Assembly: GCF_031755915.1 (NCBI RefSeq)
Contig: NC_083389.1
Coordinates: 15,927,001 to 15,991,000, forward strand
Source: Ziziphus jujuba
Lineage: Eukaryota > Streptophyta > Magnoliopsida > Rosales > Rhamnaceae
Direction: 5' to 3'
DNA: 64,000 nt
Shown here: positions 10,942 through 22,773 of the stretch, one piece after another
Numbering within the stretch: the stretch's first letter is position 1
Layout of the letters: each line of letters starts with the position of its first letter
The notes under the pieces: model-generated
Database searches by the model: none
Told to the model about the DNA's origin: nothing
The model's input: the letters and a program-made list of their open reading frames with translations, nothing else
Program-made: the position numbers and the translations under genes

Positions 10942-13841
10942 TGTCAGGACCCGTCCAGAATTCCTTCCCCGGAACCCTAGACAGCCCTGATCCCAGGGAA
11001 ACCCTACCGAACCTTCCAACGGAAAATCCGGCAGAGCCTCCCCTAAGGGATTTACTTACCACAAAATTCCCTGCACTGAAAACACACTTCTAAAATTATC
11101 CCCTTATTCCTCCCACAGTACTACAAATCGATTCCACAAATTGCAGCACTTAAAAAAATAAATACAGTAATCCAGTGCAAAATAAATACAACAAGAGTGA
11201 AAGAAATATTACAACTGCAATAAAAGAATAACAGGGTACTGCCGAACTAAAACAGCAAGGAAGATCAAGTCCGCTCCGAGTGAACACCGACAACCTGGTA
11301 CCTAGAGGAACGGAATTTAAGAGTGTGAGATGCTAATCATCTCAGTGAGCGACCCTACTACTATACCATATAATATCACAGTAATAAGTATAAATAATAA
11401 TTATTTGGAAATAATATTTTCTCTCAAAACCCTTACAATTCTCTCAGTTGGAAAGGTTCCCCTTTTAAAACAATTTCACAAAACCCTTTATCCATATTCC
11501 CCGAAAACCAAGACATCAATTAAATACCAGAAGCGGTAACAATTATATTTTTAATTCCAATTCAGTTTCCAAACATTTTATTTTTAAAACACAGTTCTGA
11601 AAATCATTTGATGCACCCACTATATACCAGTGGCGCCAACAGTACCCAGCGTCCCAAGGTACCGCCAGACAGGAGGTTATAGAGAGAAACCGGCATACGG
11701 TCGCGTGGCGTCCCACAGCGCCGCTGCTAACTTGGTGTCCCGGCCAAAGGGGGGTGGCCGCCCTCTCCGATGGCATCCACAGGACACCCTCATAATATCA
11801 ACCGCGCGCTACTCACACCCACCTGCGCGCTAATCACATCACCTGCGCGCTAATCACACCCACCTGCGCGCTAATCACAACCGTGTGCACACTAACCATA
11901 TCACATAATCAGAACACCAGTACGTGCACGGTGCATCTAAAAATTATAAAATCCATAAATTTAAATCATAAAACAAATTTCACATTTTTCATAAGCATAG
12001 CGGGCATAATCCCTCCGCTTGAACCGGGAAATTCTCCACAATTTCCTTATAATCCATACCAAAAATTCCATGATTTTCAAATCCACCAACTCCCAAATCC
12101 ATCAATTCAAATATCCACATTTTTTTCCAAGCATAAATAATTTCTCGAAATATCATAATCAAATCCCATAATATTTTATGGGCATATTTCATAAAAATTG
12201 AAATCACCAACATAACCAAATATTTTCCTTGAAATATTTGAAAATCAAATCGTGCCCAATTTACCATTAAAACCACACCAATTTCAAAATCCTCAAAACC
12301 ATAAATTAATTTCACATGGCATAAATTTGTAGAATTCGCATTTTCTTAAATCCGATAAATTCACAAATAATTCCACAATAATTCAAATAAATATTTGGCA
12401 CATAGAAATTAAATTCCAAATATTTAAATCACACATTATATATTCACCAATTAAATTCCCAAAATTAATTTGAAGGTGGGTCACTCACCTGGAGCACGCA
12501 ATTAACCCATGATCCACTACGGGATAAATTCTACGACTCACCGGTGCTCCGAATCGAAGCTCGAGTGATGCTAATCACAGATCCGGTCTTAATTTCCGAT
12601 GATCGTACCCGACGGGATCGGAATTTCGTCGGGAAGCTTTCCGGGTTTCGGCTCCGCAATTCTCCCAAACCGTCGCGAATTGGCGGAAACGGAAGTCGGA
12701 TTTGGGTTCAGGAGGTCGAACACTGCGGACTGGAGCTGGCCGGAATTTTCGGGTACTCGGCCGGAACAGTAATTTCCGGCGGGCCGCCACGTCACCGGCA
12801 ACCGTCGCCGGAACAGTAATTTCCGACGGTGGCCGTTTGCTGTGAAATTTTGCAGATTTGTAGATCGTGAGGAGAGCAATCCAACGGGACCGACGGTGAG
12901 CAAAACGGAGGTCGGACGGCGGAGAAATCACCGTTTGAAGATTTTCGACCCCTCGCCGGAAAACGCTCCGATCCCGGCGCGTCGGTGGTCCGATGGCCGT
13001 GATTTTTGGTGGGTAGGCCGGACTTGAGGAGAGGATCAAGGCTGTCAGGCGCGTGTGGCCGGAAAATGGCCGGAACAGTGCCGATTCGCGGTGGCCGGCG
13101 GTGGAGGGGAAAAATCGCCGCCAAACTTCGGACGTCCGATCCGAGCGCGTCCGGCGGCCGTTCGCCGTGAAATTTGGAGGTTTTGCCGGAAATGAGGTGG
13201 GCAATCTGGCTGGCCGGCGCATGTACAGTAACTAGGCCGGAAAAACGTGAAAATGACCGGCGGCCGGCGGGTCCTCTTTCTCTCTTTCTCTCTCCTCTCT
13301 CTCTTTCTCTCTCTTCTCTCTCTTTCTCTCTCTTCCCCGAGAGTTTTTCAAAATTAAAACCCTGCGTGACACTGTTCATGCCACGTGGACCAATCAGAAA
13401 CTGACATGTGGCATTTCACTGTTCACGACCCAAAAAAAATATTAAAATAATACGGTATCCGGTAAACTTCAAACGTCCATAACTTTTTAACCGGATGTCC
13501 GTTTTGAGCGTGCCGCTAGTCTGTGAACTCGTATCGACGAGCACTTCACAACCATGCATGAGTCAAAGCTCAATTCCCCATAAACAAAAAGTCAACTCCG
13601 GCACCCCTTGGACAGTTTGGACCGCAACTTGTTTCGTCCATAACTTTCAAACCGTAGCTCCATTTTCGACGTGCTACCAGTCTACGAACTCGTGGCATCG
13701 TGCACTTCACCACGGTACCCTAGTCAACTCAAAATTCTCACCGAGTCAAAAAGTCAACTTTTGACCCCTTCGGTCAACGGTCAACGGTCAACCTCGGTCA
13801 ACGTGCACGGATTCCGGTGCGATTCGGGACGGGGTGTTACA
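10942..13841 (-). repeat. 3' LTR of the scrambled element
   Basis: 2900 bp, TGTCAGGACCC...GTGTTACA in plus orientation. It carries about four copies of a GCGCGCTAATCAC-type minisatellite (11800-11880), a GC-rich island (about 12540-13275) and a CT-rich tract (13275-13337). It lacks a 113-bp block present in the LTR at 53603 (55191-55303 there), removed between GGTGCTCC and GAATCG near 12550. Confidence 0.9.
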
Positions 13842-13843
13842 GC

Positions 13844-13854
13844 CTTCCCCCCTT
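13844..13854 (-). other. Polypurine tract of the scrambled element
   Basis: CTTCCCCCCTT in plus orientation, two bases inside the 3' LTR. It is the same motif as at 59070-59080. Confidence 0.8.
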
Positions 13855-13895
13855 ACAAAAATTTCATCCTCGAAATTTCCACGCGTCACTGGAAC

Positions 13896-14889
13896 AAACA
13901 AGGGTTCTGATCACGCACCTGCGCTTCGGGCTCCCATGTCGCTTCCTCGACTAAGTAGTTCCTTGCCAATCAATCCATGCCCAACACTACTTCAAGTCTG
14001 GATAGATCCAACAGGATCAGGTCTGCTTCCATCACTTGATCTGTGAAATCGTCGGGCGTAGTCCTGGCTCCCTGCTGCGTCATAGCAAACACCCGGCCTT
14101 GACTCGTCTGCTGGGGTCTCCTTCCTCTACCTCGACTCGATCCTGCAGACGGCTGGACTGATCCCGAAGAAACTCCTACTGGCTGACTTCCCTGGAAACT
14201 CTGTCCTGGAAATATCCCCGTATGCTGTGTCCGTCGACCTGCTTCTAGCACACTGCCGCTACCATAAGGGCAATCCCTCCTTATGTGACCTGGCTGCCCA
14301 CACCGAAAGCATAAACCATCCATCTGACACTGCCCAGAATGATTCCCCCTACAAAGTGGACAAATCCATGGAGAACTAATGCGTGACTGCTGATACGAGC
14401 TTGTATCCACACTGATCGAATGGCGAGCTGGCTGGAGCATGCGATAACTATCTCCCCTCTGGAATCTGCCTCGTGGGCTTAACCCATCACTGTCTGAGCC
14501 TGAGCTATGGCTCTTCTTAGCTGCCCCCTGTCGAGGTACTCCGCTATACGAACCTTCGAATGATCTGCGCCTCGAGGGTCTGTGTATCTCCTCCTGTCTC
14601 TCTAGCTCGAGCGCTGCATCCCTGGCGGACTGATAGGTGGGATGTACTGATCCGGAAAGGGTGTAGCCGATGCTCTCTTTCAATCCGTCTATGAACCTCA
14701 CCTTCTTCGTGTGATCGTCGGGAATCAGGTGCATGCAGAATTCTGATAGTTCTCGGAATCTCCTCTCGTACTCGATCACTGTCATGTTCCTCTGTCGCAG
14801 TTCCTCGAACTCTCTCCTTCTTGCTTCACGGTAGGCAGGAGGACAAAACTCAGTAGAGAAGGCCATCTTGAACTGATCCCACGTATGCC
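13896..14889 (-). pseudogene. gag fragment fused to a protease tail and chromodomain tail
   Basis: Read on the minus strand: central gag from a TWDQFK-like segment (14889 downward), an RRREFEE segment, then a CX2CX4HX4C zinc knuckle (14311-14270, CFRCGQPGHIRRDC). Next, a deletion removes the protease active-site region and rejoins at [11 protein letters not shown] (about 14040). A TGG-to-TGA change follows VLGMD, and the sequence then jumps to the chromodomain end ([14 protein letters not shown], about 13960-13900). The N-terminus of gag with its start codon is missing. The last junction lies in the shared bases GGAAC. Compared with 51469-53602 this is a deletion chimera. Confidence 0.85.
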
Positions 14890-15590
14890 TTGCACGAACA
14901 ACTGGGCTAACTTCTCGGGTGAAAAACGTTCTCGTACCGGTAGGAAGTGTGCCGACTTGGTGAGACGATCAATGATTACCCAAATGTCGTCGTACCTTCT
15001 AGGTGTGGAAGGAAGCTTGAATACGAAGTCCATGTTGAGTTCTTCCCACTTCCGCACGGGAATCGGTAAAGATTGGAGTAGTCCCAAAGGCTTCTGTCTT
15101 TCTGCTTTCACTTGTTGACAAATCAAACACTTTGATACGAAGTCTGCCACTTCTCTCTTCATACCAATCCACCAATAATACTTAACAAGCGTCCGGTACA
15201 TCTTGGTACTTCCCGGATGCATCGCATACATCGAGCTGTGCGCCTCCTCCAAAATCTCCTGCTTGAGTCCTGGGATATCCGGAACACAAAGTCGTCCTTT
15301 ATACACGAGGGCTCCATCCCTCCTTATGGAAAATTCCGGATCAAGACCTTCTTGTACCTTGCCCTTAATTGTCCTCAACTTAGGATCTTCCATTTGGGTC
15401 TCTACTATACGATCCACCAACACCGGTCGTACCTGGAAGCTAGCCATAAGAACTCCTGAAGGGTGCATATGCATTAACACCCCCATCTTCTTCAACTCCA
15501 CCATGAGAGGTAGTTGGATGACTTGGATGTGAGCAAGAGATCCAGTAGCCTTCTTACTCAAGGCATCTGCCACTACATTCGCCTAATAGT
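14890..15590 (-). pseudogene. RNase H tail plus integrase N-terminal half, placed ahead of gag
   Basis: On the minus strand it starts with the RNase H end (ADALSKKATGS), continues through the integrase HHCC zinc finger ([16 protein letters not shown]) and the first core aspartate (MDFVFKLP), and stops at LFVQ near 14890. There it fuses out of frame to gag. The second aspartate and the glutamate of the catalytic triad are absent. In a normal element this segment lies downstream of gag, so the order is inverted relative to the family. The frame is open for about 260 codons, but no enzyme could be active. Confidence 0.85.
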
Positions 15591-17467
15591 GACTTTAACT
15601 TCCCTCTTGTGCAACTTTCCTTCTCATGCCCACTAATTAAGGATATTCAAATTGGTCCCCGAGAACACGATCTGCAAGTCTTGGTCATAGTCGAACGCTA
15701 ACCATAAGGTGCTTCTAAAGCATGCATCCTTAAACCAACAACCAACTCTCGTGACTCGATCAGCAATTCAAAAGGTAAGATTAGAACTTAAGTCTAATTT
15801 CCTCAAATACTGGTATCACCAAGTTAAGGTTGAGATTAATTCACTTGTCTTCGATTACCCTCCTAGTACTTACAATTATAAAACCCTTGCTCCTCATTGA
15901 TTAACCAATAGTCTTAACCTCGACAAACATCAATCTTTCTTTTAACTAAATTCATCAAGGTCATGAATAAAATTCTCAACATCCAAATACCATTCTTGAA
16001 AACCCTAAGTTTTTCCCATTTCAAATAAATTCCATGAATCCACACCTCAAGCAATAAGAAATTTAAATCTTAATTCTAGCATCACCACCAATACTATGAA
16101 CAAATCACTAGATCCTTAACCCAACAAAGTATTCCACACTTCTTAAATTCTAACTACGTCCCAAAAATCTTACTCCTTATCATTGTAAATTATCACCAAC
16201 AATATCAACCACCTTGAATCGATAAAGCACCACCAATACGAACCTTAAATCTCCAAGGAAATAAGATATCAAGATCTTAGCTTCTAGAATGAAAAATAAC
16301 CATGCTTAAACATCCAACCATGCCTAAGGAATCATCCTCATCTCATTAACCTCATCAACCACCAAGTAGAACTTTAGTCGCTATCCGGAGCTTGCTTGAT
16401 TCTCTAAACGCTGTCGTACCTTCTCTTTGTGAACGATAGTTTAAGCACGAAATCCATATTTACATCTCCCTACTTTACTTGTCGGTGACTTAAGTACCTT
16501 TATTCGGATCTTGCAACTTCCTTTATCGTGCCAAACCACCATGTCATCCAGTGAGCATTCCATACGTCTTGGTACCTTTGGGGTGTATCGCATACTTTGA
16601 ATCGCGTGCTTCCTTTAAGATCTGCTTTTTGAACTCAACGATACCCTGCTTTGGATTCTCGACTGGCGATACTTAACCCTTAAGTCGCTCTTGGAAAAAC
16701 CATAACATAAAACAAATAATAAAATATATTTTTCAAATATACCTAACTTGCATAGGCAATTGTTAAAACTCCACATTGAAAATCATATCTTAAAATCCAT
16801 AGCATAAAATAAAATATGCACGCTTGTAATGGAGGTACGTACGACACCTTCTACATGTTACGTAATCCATGATTCCAACTGTCGCCGACACTCTGCTACC
16901 AATACAAACCAGGGTGGTTGCCTATATTGGCCGTCCAATTCCCCGGGCTCGTAGGCAACATGATCATGGGGCTAGCTCTACATGGACCACATTGGTTCGC
17001 CGCCTCCATATGGTGCAGTATAATATCAAACAATATAACATACAGATACATGTATGAACACAAACCAAAAATACTTGAATAAAACACCTTTAATTTCAAA
17101 TACCACTTTGAAAAGCATTTAAATTTTGATAATCGATCGGGAAAATATTTTGACGCCTTGAAATCGATCGACACACATCCTTAGGCAATCATCATTCTTC
17201 TCCATGAACGAAACGGATACCATTCACGATGATAAGCTTGACCTTCAAAAAGAAAAGGCATCCTCGACCATCGACTAGGCCATAGGAATTTCCCGTTGGG
17301 CTAGATGATCCTAATTGACACCCTCGAAGATTAGAGTTATTCAAACTCGGGCAACGAATTTACTTCGAGACAAACAGAAAGAACGCTTTCACACGGGTAA
17401 AACGAGAGATTAAACACGGATAGGATGCACAACAATGCACAGTCCCCTAGGAATACTAGAACCTAGA
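15591..17467 (-). other. Foreign or highly diverged internal segment of the scrambled element
   Basis: About 1.9 kb between the PBS and the integrase fragment with no gag or normal leader. The first 60 bases after the PBS resemble the leader at 51341-51400. Minus-strand 16680-16400 is a badly decayed integrase zinc-finger region of a different Ty3 family (ILKEA, YAIHP and GTK-Y-like residues with many stops). The remainder is AT-rich and unassigned, possibly pieces of another LTR family. Confidence 0.55.
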
Positions 17468-17479
17468 GCTCTGATACCA
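17468..17479 (-). other. Primer-binding site (initiator tRNA-Met type)
   Basis: The minus strand reads TGGTATCAGAGC two bases after the 5' LTR, complementary to the 3' end of plant initiator methionine tRNA. Confidence 0.88.
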
Positions 17480-17481
17480 AC

Positions 17482-20382
17482 TGTCAGGACCCGTCCAGAA
17501 TTCCTTCCCCGGAACCCTAGACAGCCCTGATCCCAGGGAAACCCTACCGAACCTTCCAACGGAAAATCCGGCAGAGCCTCCCCTAAGGGATTTACTTACC
17601 ACAAAATTCCCTGCACTGAAAACACACTTCTAAAATTATCCCCTTATTCCTCCCACAGTACTACAAATCGATTCCACAAATTGCAGCACTTAAAAAAATA
17701 AATACAGTAATCCAGTGCAAAATAAATACAACAAGAGTGAAAGAAATATTACAACTGCAATAAAAGAATAACAGGGTACTGCCGAACTAAAACAGCAAGG
17801 AAGATCAAGTCCGCTCCGAGTGAACACCGACAACCTGGTACCTAGAGGAACGGAATTTAAGAGTGTGAGATGCTAATCATCTCAGTGAGCGACCCTACTA
17901 CTATACCATATAATATCACAGTAATAAGTATAAATAATAATTATTTGGAAATAATATTTTCTCTCAAAACCCTTACAATTCTCTCAGTTGGAAAGGTTCC
18001 CCTTTTAAAACAATTTCACAAAACCCTTTATCCATATTCCCCGAAAACCAAGACATCAATTAAATACCAGAAGCGGTAACAATTATATTTTTAATTCCAA
18101 TTCAGTTTCCAAACATTTTATTTTTAAAACACAGTTCTGAAAATCATTTGATGCACCCACTATATACCAGTGGCGCCAACAGTACCCAGCGTCCCAAGGT
18201 ACCGCCAGACAGGAGGTTATAGAGAGAAACCGGCATACGGTCGCATGGCGTCCCACAGCGCCGCTGCTAACCTGGTGTCCCGGCCAAAGGGGGGTGGCCG
18301 CCCTCTCCGATGGCATCCACAGGACACCCTCATAATATCAACCGCGCGCTACTCACACCCACCTGCGCGCTAATCACATCACCTGCGCGCTAATCACACC
18401 CACCTGCGCGCTAATCACAACCGTGTGCACACTAACCATATCACATATACCATATCACATAATCAGAACACCAGTACGTGCACGGTGCATCTAAAAATTA
18501 TAAAATCCATAAATTTAAATCATAAAACAAATTTCACATTTTTCATAAGCATAGCGGGCATAATCCCTCCGCTTGAACCGGGAAATTCTCCACAATTTCC
18601 TTATAATCCATACCAAAAATTCCATGATTTTCAAATCCACCAACTCCCAAATCCATCAATTCAAATATCCACATTTTTTTCCAAGCATAAATAATTTCTC
18701 GAAATATCATAATCAAATCCCATAATATTTTATGGGCATATTTCATAAAAATTGAAATCACCAACATAACCAAATATTTTCCTTGAAATATTTGAAAATC
18801 AAATCGTGCCCAATTTACCATTAAAACCACACCAATTTCAAAATCCTCAAAACCATAAATTAATTTCACATGGCATAAATTTGTAGAATTCGCATTTTCT
18901 TAAATCCGATAAATTCACAAATAATTCCACAATAATTCAAATAAATATTTGGCACATAGAAATTAAATTCCAAATATTTAAATCACACATTATATATTCA
19001 CCAATTAAATTCCCAAAATTAATTTGAAGGTGGGTCACTCACCTGGAGCACGCAATTAACCCATGATCCACTACGGGATAAATTCTACGACTCACCGGTG
19101 CTCCGAATCGAAGCTCGAGTGATGCTAATCACAGATCCGGTCTTAATTTCCGATGATCGTACCCGACGGGATCGGAATTTCGTCGGGAAGCTTTCCGGGT
19201 TTCGGCTCCGCAATTCTCCCAAACCGTCGCGAATTGGCGGAAACGGAAGTCGGATTTGGGTTCAGGAGGTCGAACACTGCGGACTGGAGCTGGCCGGAAT
19301 TTTCGGGTACTCGGCCGGAACAGTAATTTCCGGCGGGCCGCCACGTCGCCGGAACAGTAATTTCCGACGGTGGCCGTTTGCTGTGAAATTTTGCAGATTT
19401 GTAGATCGTGAGGAGAGCAATCCAACGGGACCGACGGTGAGCAAAACGGAGGTCGGACGGCGGAGAAATCACCGTTTGAAGATTTTCGACCCCTCGCCGG
19501 AAAACGCTCCGATCCCGGCGCGTCGGTGGTCCGATGGCCGTGATTTTTGGTGGGTAGGCCGGACTTGAGGAGAGGATCAAGGCTGTCAGGCGCGTGTGGC
19601 CGGAAAATGGCCGGAACAGTGCCGATTCGCGGTGGCCGGCGGTGGAGGGGAAAAATCGCCGCCAAACTTCGGACGTCCGATCCGGGCGCGTCCGGCGGCC
19701 GTTCGCCGTGAAATTTGGAGGTTTTGCCGGAAATGAGGTGGGCAATCTGGCTGGCCGGCGCATGTACAGTAACTAGGCCGGAAAAACGTGAAAATGACCG
19801 GCGGCCGGCGGGTCCTCTTTCTCTCTTTCTCTCTCCTCTCTCTCTTTCTCTCTCTTCTCTCTCTTTCTCTCTCTTCCCCGAGAGTTTTTCAAAATTAAAA
19901 CCCTGCGTGACACTGTTCATGCCACGTGGACCAATCAGAAACTGACATGTGGCATTTCACTGTTCACGACCCAAAAAAAATATTAAAATAATACGGTATC
20001 CGGTAAACTTCAAACGTCCATAACTTTTTAACCGGATGTCCGTTTTGAGCGTGCCGCTAGTCTGTGAACTCGTATCGACGAGCACTTCACAACCATGCAT
20101 GAGTCAAAGCTCAATTCCCCATAAACAAAAAGTCAACTCCGGCACCCCTTGGACAGTTTGGACCGCAACTTGTTTCGTCCATAACTTTCAAACCGTAGCT
20201 CCATTTTCGACGTGCTACCAGTCTACGAACTCGTGGCATCGTGCACTTCACCACGGTACCCTAGTCAACTCAAAATTCTCACCGAGTCAAAAAGTCAACT
20301 TTTGACCCCTTCGGTCAACGGTCAACGGTCAACCTCGGTCAACGTGCACGGATTCCGGTGCGATTCGGGACGGGGTGTTACA
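17482..20382 (-). repeat. 5' LTR of the scrambled element
   Basis: 2901 bp. Compared with 10942-13841 I see substitutions at the equivalents of 11705, 11732 and about 13146, an extra 14 bp near 18447 and a missing 13 bp near 19346. It shares the 113-bp deletion (junction near 19104), which must therefore predate the insertion. Confidence 0.9.
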
Positions 20383-20387
20383 GTCTT

Positions 20388-22195
20388 TATATATGCATAT
20401 AAAAGGCAACACCAAGCAAACAAAAGCAAGATGTTTAAGGGCCTCATCAGTTTTGAACAAGTACTGCTTCCATTAAGCTAACATCAAAAGTTGTCTTATT
20501 GGTCCAAACCAAATAAAAACCCAACAAGCAATGACCAAAATAACATTCCAGATAATAAAAAATCCATACAGAATTGTGATGAAGCTATTAGTTCTTTTAG
20601 TATTAAAGTTTTTATAACTTTCCACCAAAAGATTTGGGATCATTCTTAGCAGCCCCCCAGTTCCAATCAAATTCTTTTAGAGATATAGCAATCTGAAAAC
20701 ATGAAAAATAATCTCTATGCTTAAATTGCAGACAGAGCAAAGAACTTCAATTGTTAAACTTGTCTTTCTGTCTATTTCGCAGCTTAATTCAACAAAACTA
20801 CTGGTCAACGCTGGGAATTATAGCCTTCAAGGACCATATATGCCATACAAGTCCCACTTCATTTGATTATCATCAAACGAGTAGCCAATAAAGTAAAGCA
20901 GATTTTATAGAGAGATAACACCAAGCTTCATATTATTCAGATACATTATTCTTCACATCTAGTTTCACTCACAGGAGTAAAATCTGGTTGAAAATCTAAA
21001 CTATAATTTCACTAGATAAAAACATTGTTAAAGCTACAAAATTGGATCAAGCTGCAAAGCATTGACCAGTAGTTTGTAGCATTGAGCAAAATTGGATTTT
21101 CTTATTTGGGTAAATTACATAAACATTTCTTCTAGTTTGGTCATTTTACTTAAAACACCAATTGGTCTTTTAGAAATTGCAAATACTTCTCATTTATTTT
21201 AGTTTTTTGTTGCATCTATATATATATATATATTATATATATATATGTAATACCCTTCCTTTTGTCAATCGGTGAAACACATTTTTTTTTTTTTAATAGC
21301 AGAGAAATAACCTCCTCAGCTCACCATACTTTATATATACATATAGCTATACTATTTATCCTCCACTATAGTGCGCGCCTAATATTATATACCGCAACGT
21401 GTTGCATAAAATTATGTGCTCACACTATGGAAAGGATCATGTGCTTTTTGTAGAAAAATTATATAAATATATATATATATATAAAGAAGGACTTTTAATT
21501 GCAATTTCACTGATCCATAACGTTTATAACAAAGACGATAGTAATGGTTCTTACCAAAACAAAAAAATGATGGTAGTTATGGCCTAATTTCCATTTCAGA
21601 AGTAGAGAGGCATCCTCACATAGCCGCCGGAAGGGTAAGGCGACTAAGGCCTTTGACAATGCCCGTTTGATTAAAATGCATAATGGGCATATCTCTATGT
21701 ATATATAGCATGCAAATTGGTAAATAAAAAGCTGGTAACGGTTAAATGAACCGCCAGCTAGAGTTTGGAATGGCTATAATTAAGCAACGTCAGCATATAT
21801 AGAGTGGATCTCATATCAGATCCACATGATGATTTTAATATTAAAATCTGCTATTAGTTTTTAAATTACTTTAAGGATTGAGATTTAAAAATGAACTAGT
21901 GGTCTAAAATGAATTTAGTAAAATTTTAAAATTTTATGAAAAAATAAATTGTATATGGAACATATATTTTAAAATCTTAGCTCTTAGAAGTGATATGGTA
22001 GCTGAAAAATAAAATTTTATTGACACATAATATGAGCTTGGTCTTTTTATAAATAATTGTGCTATGGTAAGCTTATACACTTACATTATAATGAGTATTT
22101 TATGTCCCACCATATTTAATGGGATGAAAAAAATAAATAAATAAATTTATAAAAGCCATACATCTCACCCAATGTGGGTGAGTTGGGAAAACTAC
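20388..22195. other. Host spacer at the start of unit 2
   Basis: AT-rich host DNA continuing the sequence interrupted by the insertion at 10942. It is similar to 31905-33535 and to 63886-64000. It contains an exon remnant (20612-20692), a second coding-like patch around 20770-20890 on the minus strand, and a motif block around AGCAGAGAAATAACCTCCTC (about 21296-21340) that recurs at about 22542, 32830, 33020 and 33195. Confidence 0.6.
20612..20692 (-). pseudogene. Terminal exon remnant of an unidentified gene
   Basis: The minus strand shows an intron-acceptor-like TTTTCAG followed by 26 codons and a TAA, containing KEFDWNWGAAKNDPKSF. The same block in the next unit (32133-32212) lacks one base and is frameshifted. 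I do not recognise the protein. A nearby minus-strand patch (about 20890-20830) also looks coding (GYSFDDNQMKWDLYGIYG) but runs into stops. This is probably the 3' end of a gene carried into the duplicated unit. Confidence 0.4.
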
Positions 22196-22710
22196 AGTCT
22201 TTCTGTCTGCTTTGTGGCATAATTCAACAAAACTACTGGTCAACGTTGGGAATTATAGCCTTCAAGGACCGTATATGCCATGCAAGTCCCACTTCATTTG
22301 ATTATCATCAAAACAGTAGCCAATAAAGTAAAGCAGATTTTTTAGAGAGACAACATCAGGCTTAAAACACCAATTGATCATTTTACTTAAAACATCTCTT
22401 CTAGTTTGGTCATTTTACTTAAAACACCAATTGATCTTTTAGAAATTGCAAATACTTATGCCATTTATTTTAGTTTTTTGTTGTATATATATAATGCCCT
22501 TCCTCTCTCAATCGGCGAAAAATAGGGTTACTTTTTTTTAATAGCTGGGAGATAAGATAACCTCCTCCTCAGGTCACCATACTTTATATATAATGTACCA
22601 TAGAAAGCATTTATCCTCCTTTATATTGCGAATCTAACGTCAGACATCGCAACATATTGCATAAAAGTTACGTGCTCACACTATTGAGAAGATCATATGC
22701 TTTTTATAGC

Positions 22711-22773
<63 letters not shown>

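Larger units (their letters stand above)
10942..20382 (-). mobile_element. Complete but internally scrambled chromovirus-derived element
   Basis: On the minus strand this reads 5' LTR (17482-20382), PBS (17468-17479), a rearranged internal region, polypurine tract (13844-13854) and 3' LTR (10942-13841). The target-site duplication GTCTT is present at 10937-10941 and 20383-20387. The LTRs differ by three substitutions and two small indels that I could find in 2.9 kb, so the insertion is recent. The internal region (3.6 kb) has domains in the wrong order: an unassigned stretch, an RNase H tail with truncated integrase, then gag, a protease tail and the chromodomain tail. No functional polyprotein is possible, so it must have relied on proteins from another element. 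Confidence 0.9.

Noticed and set aside
11543..11776. Small ORFs repeated in every LTR (about 60-110 codons)
   Set aside because: They repeat only because the LTR repeats. There is no domain, and overlapping frames exist on the opposite strand.
11800..11880. CRISPR-like short repeats
   Set aside because: A degenerate LTR minisatellite with no spacers, in a plant nuclear context.
19129..19920. Long open frames (200-267 codons, Arg/Pro-rich) inside LTRs, also at 12575-13379, 48751-49534, 55328-56131, 59554-60337 and 62666-63455
   Set aside because: They lie in the GC-rich LTR island, occur on both strands and in overlapping frames, start in a GA-repeat (KREKERE-type residues), and shift frame between copies. 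This fits low stop-codon density, not a gene.
22030..22190. Possible MITE in the phylloplanin upstream block (copies at 5880 and 23310)
   Set aside because: The copies sit within larger duplicated host segments, and I could not find terminal inverted repeats or a target-site duplication.
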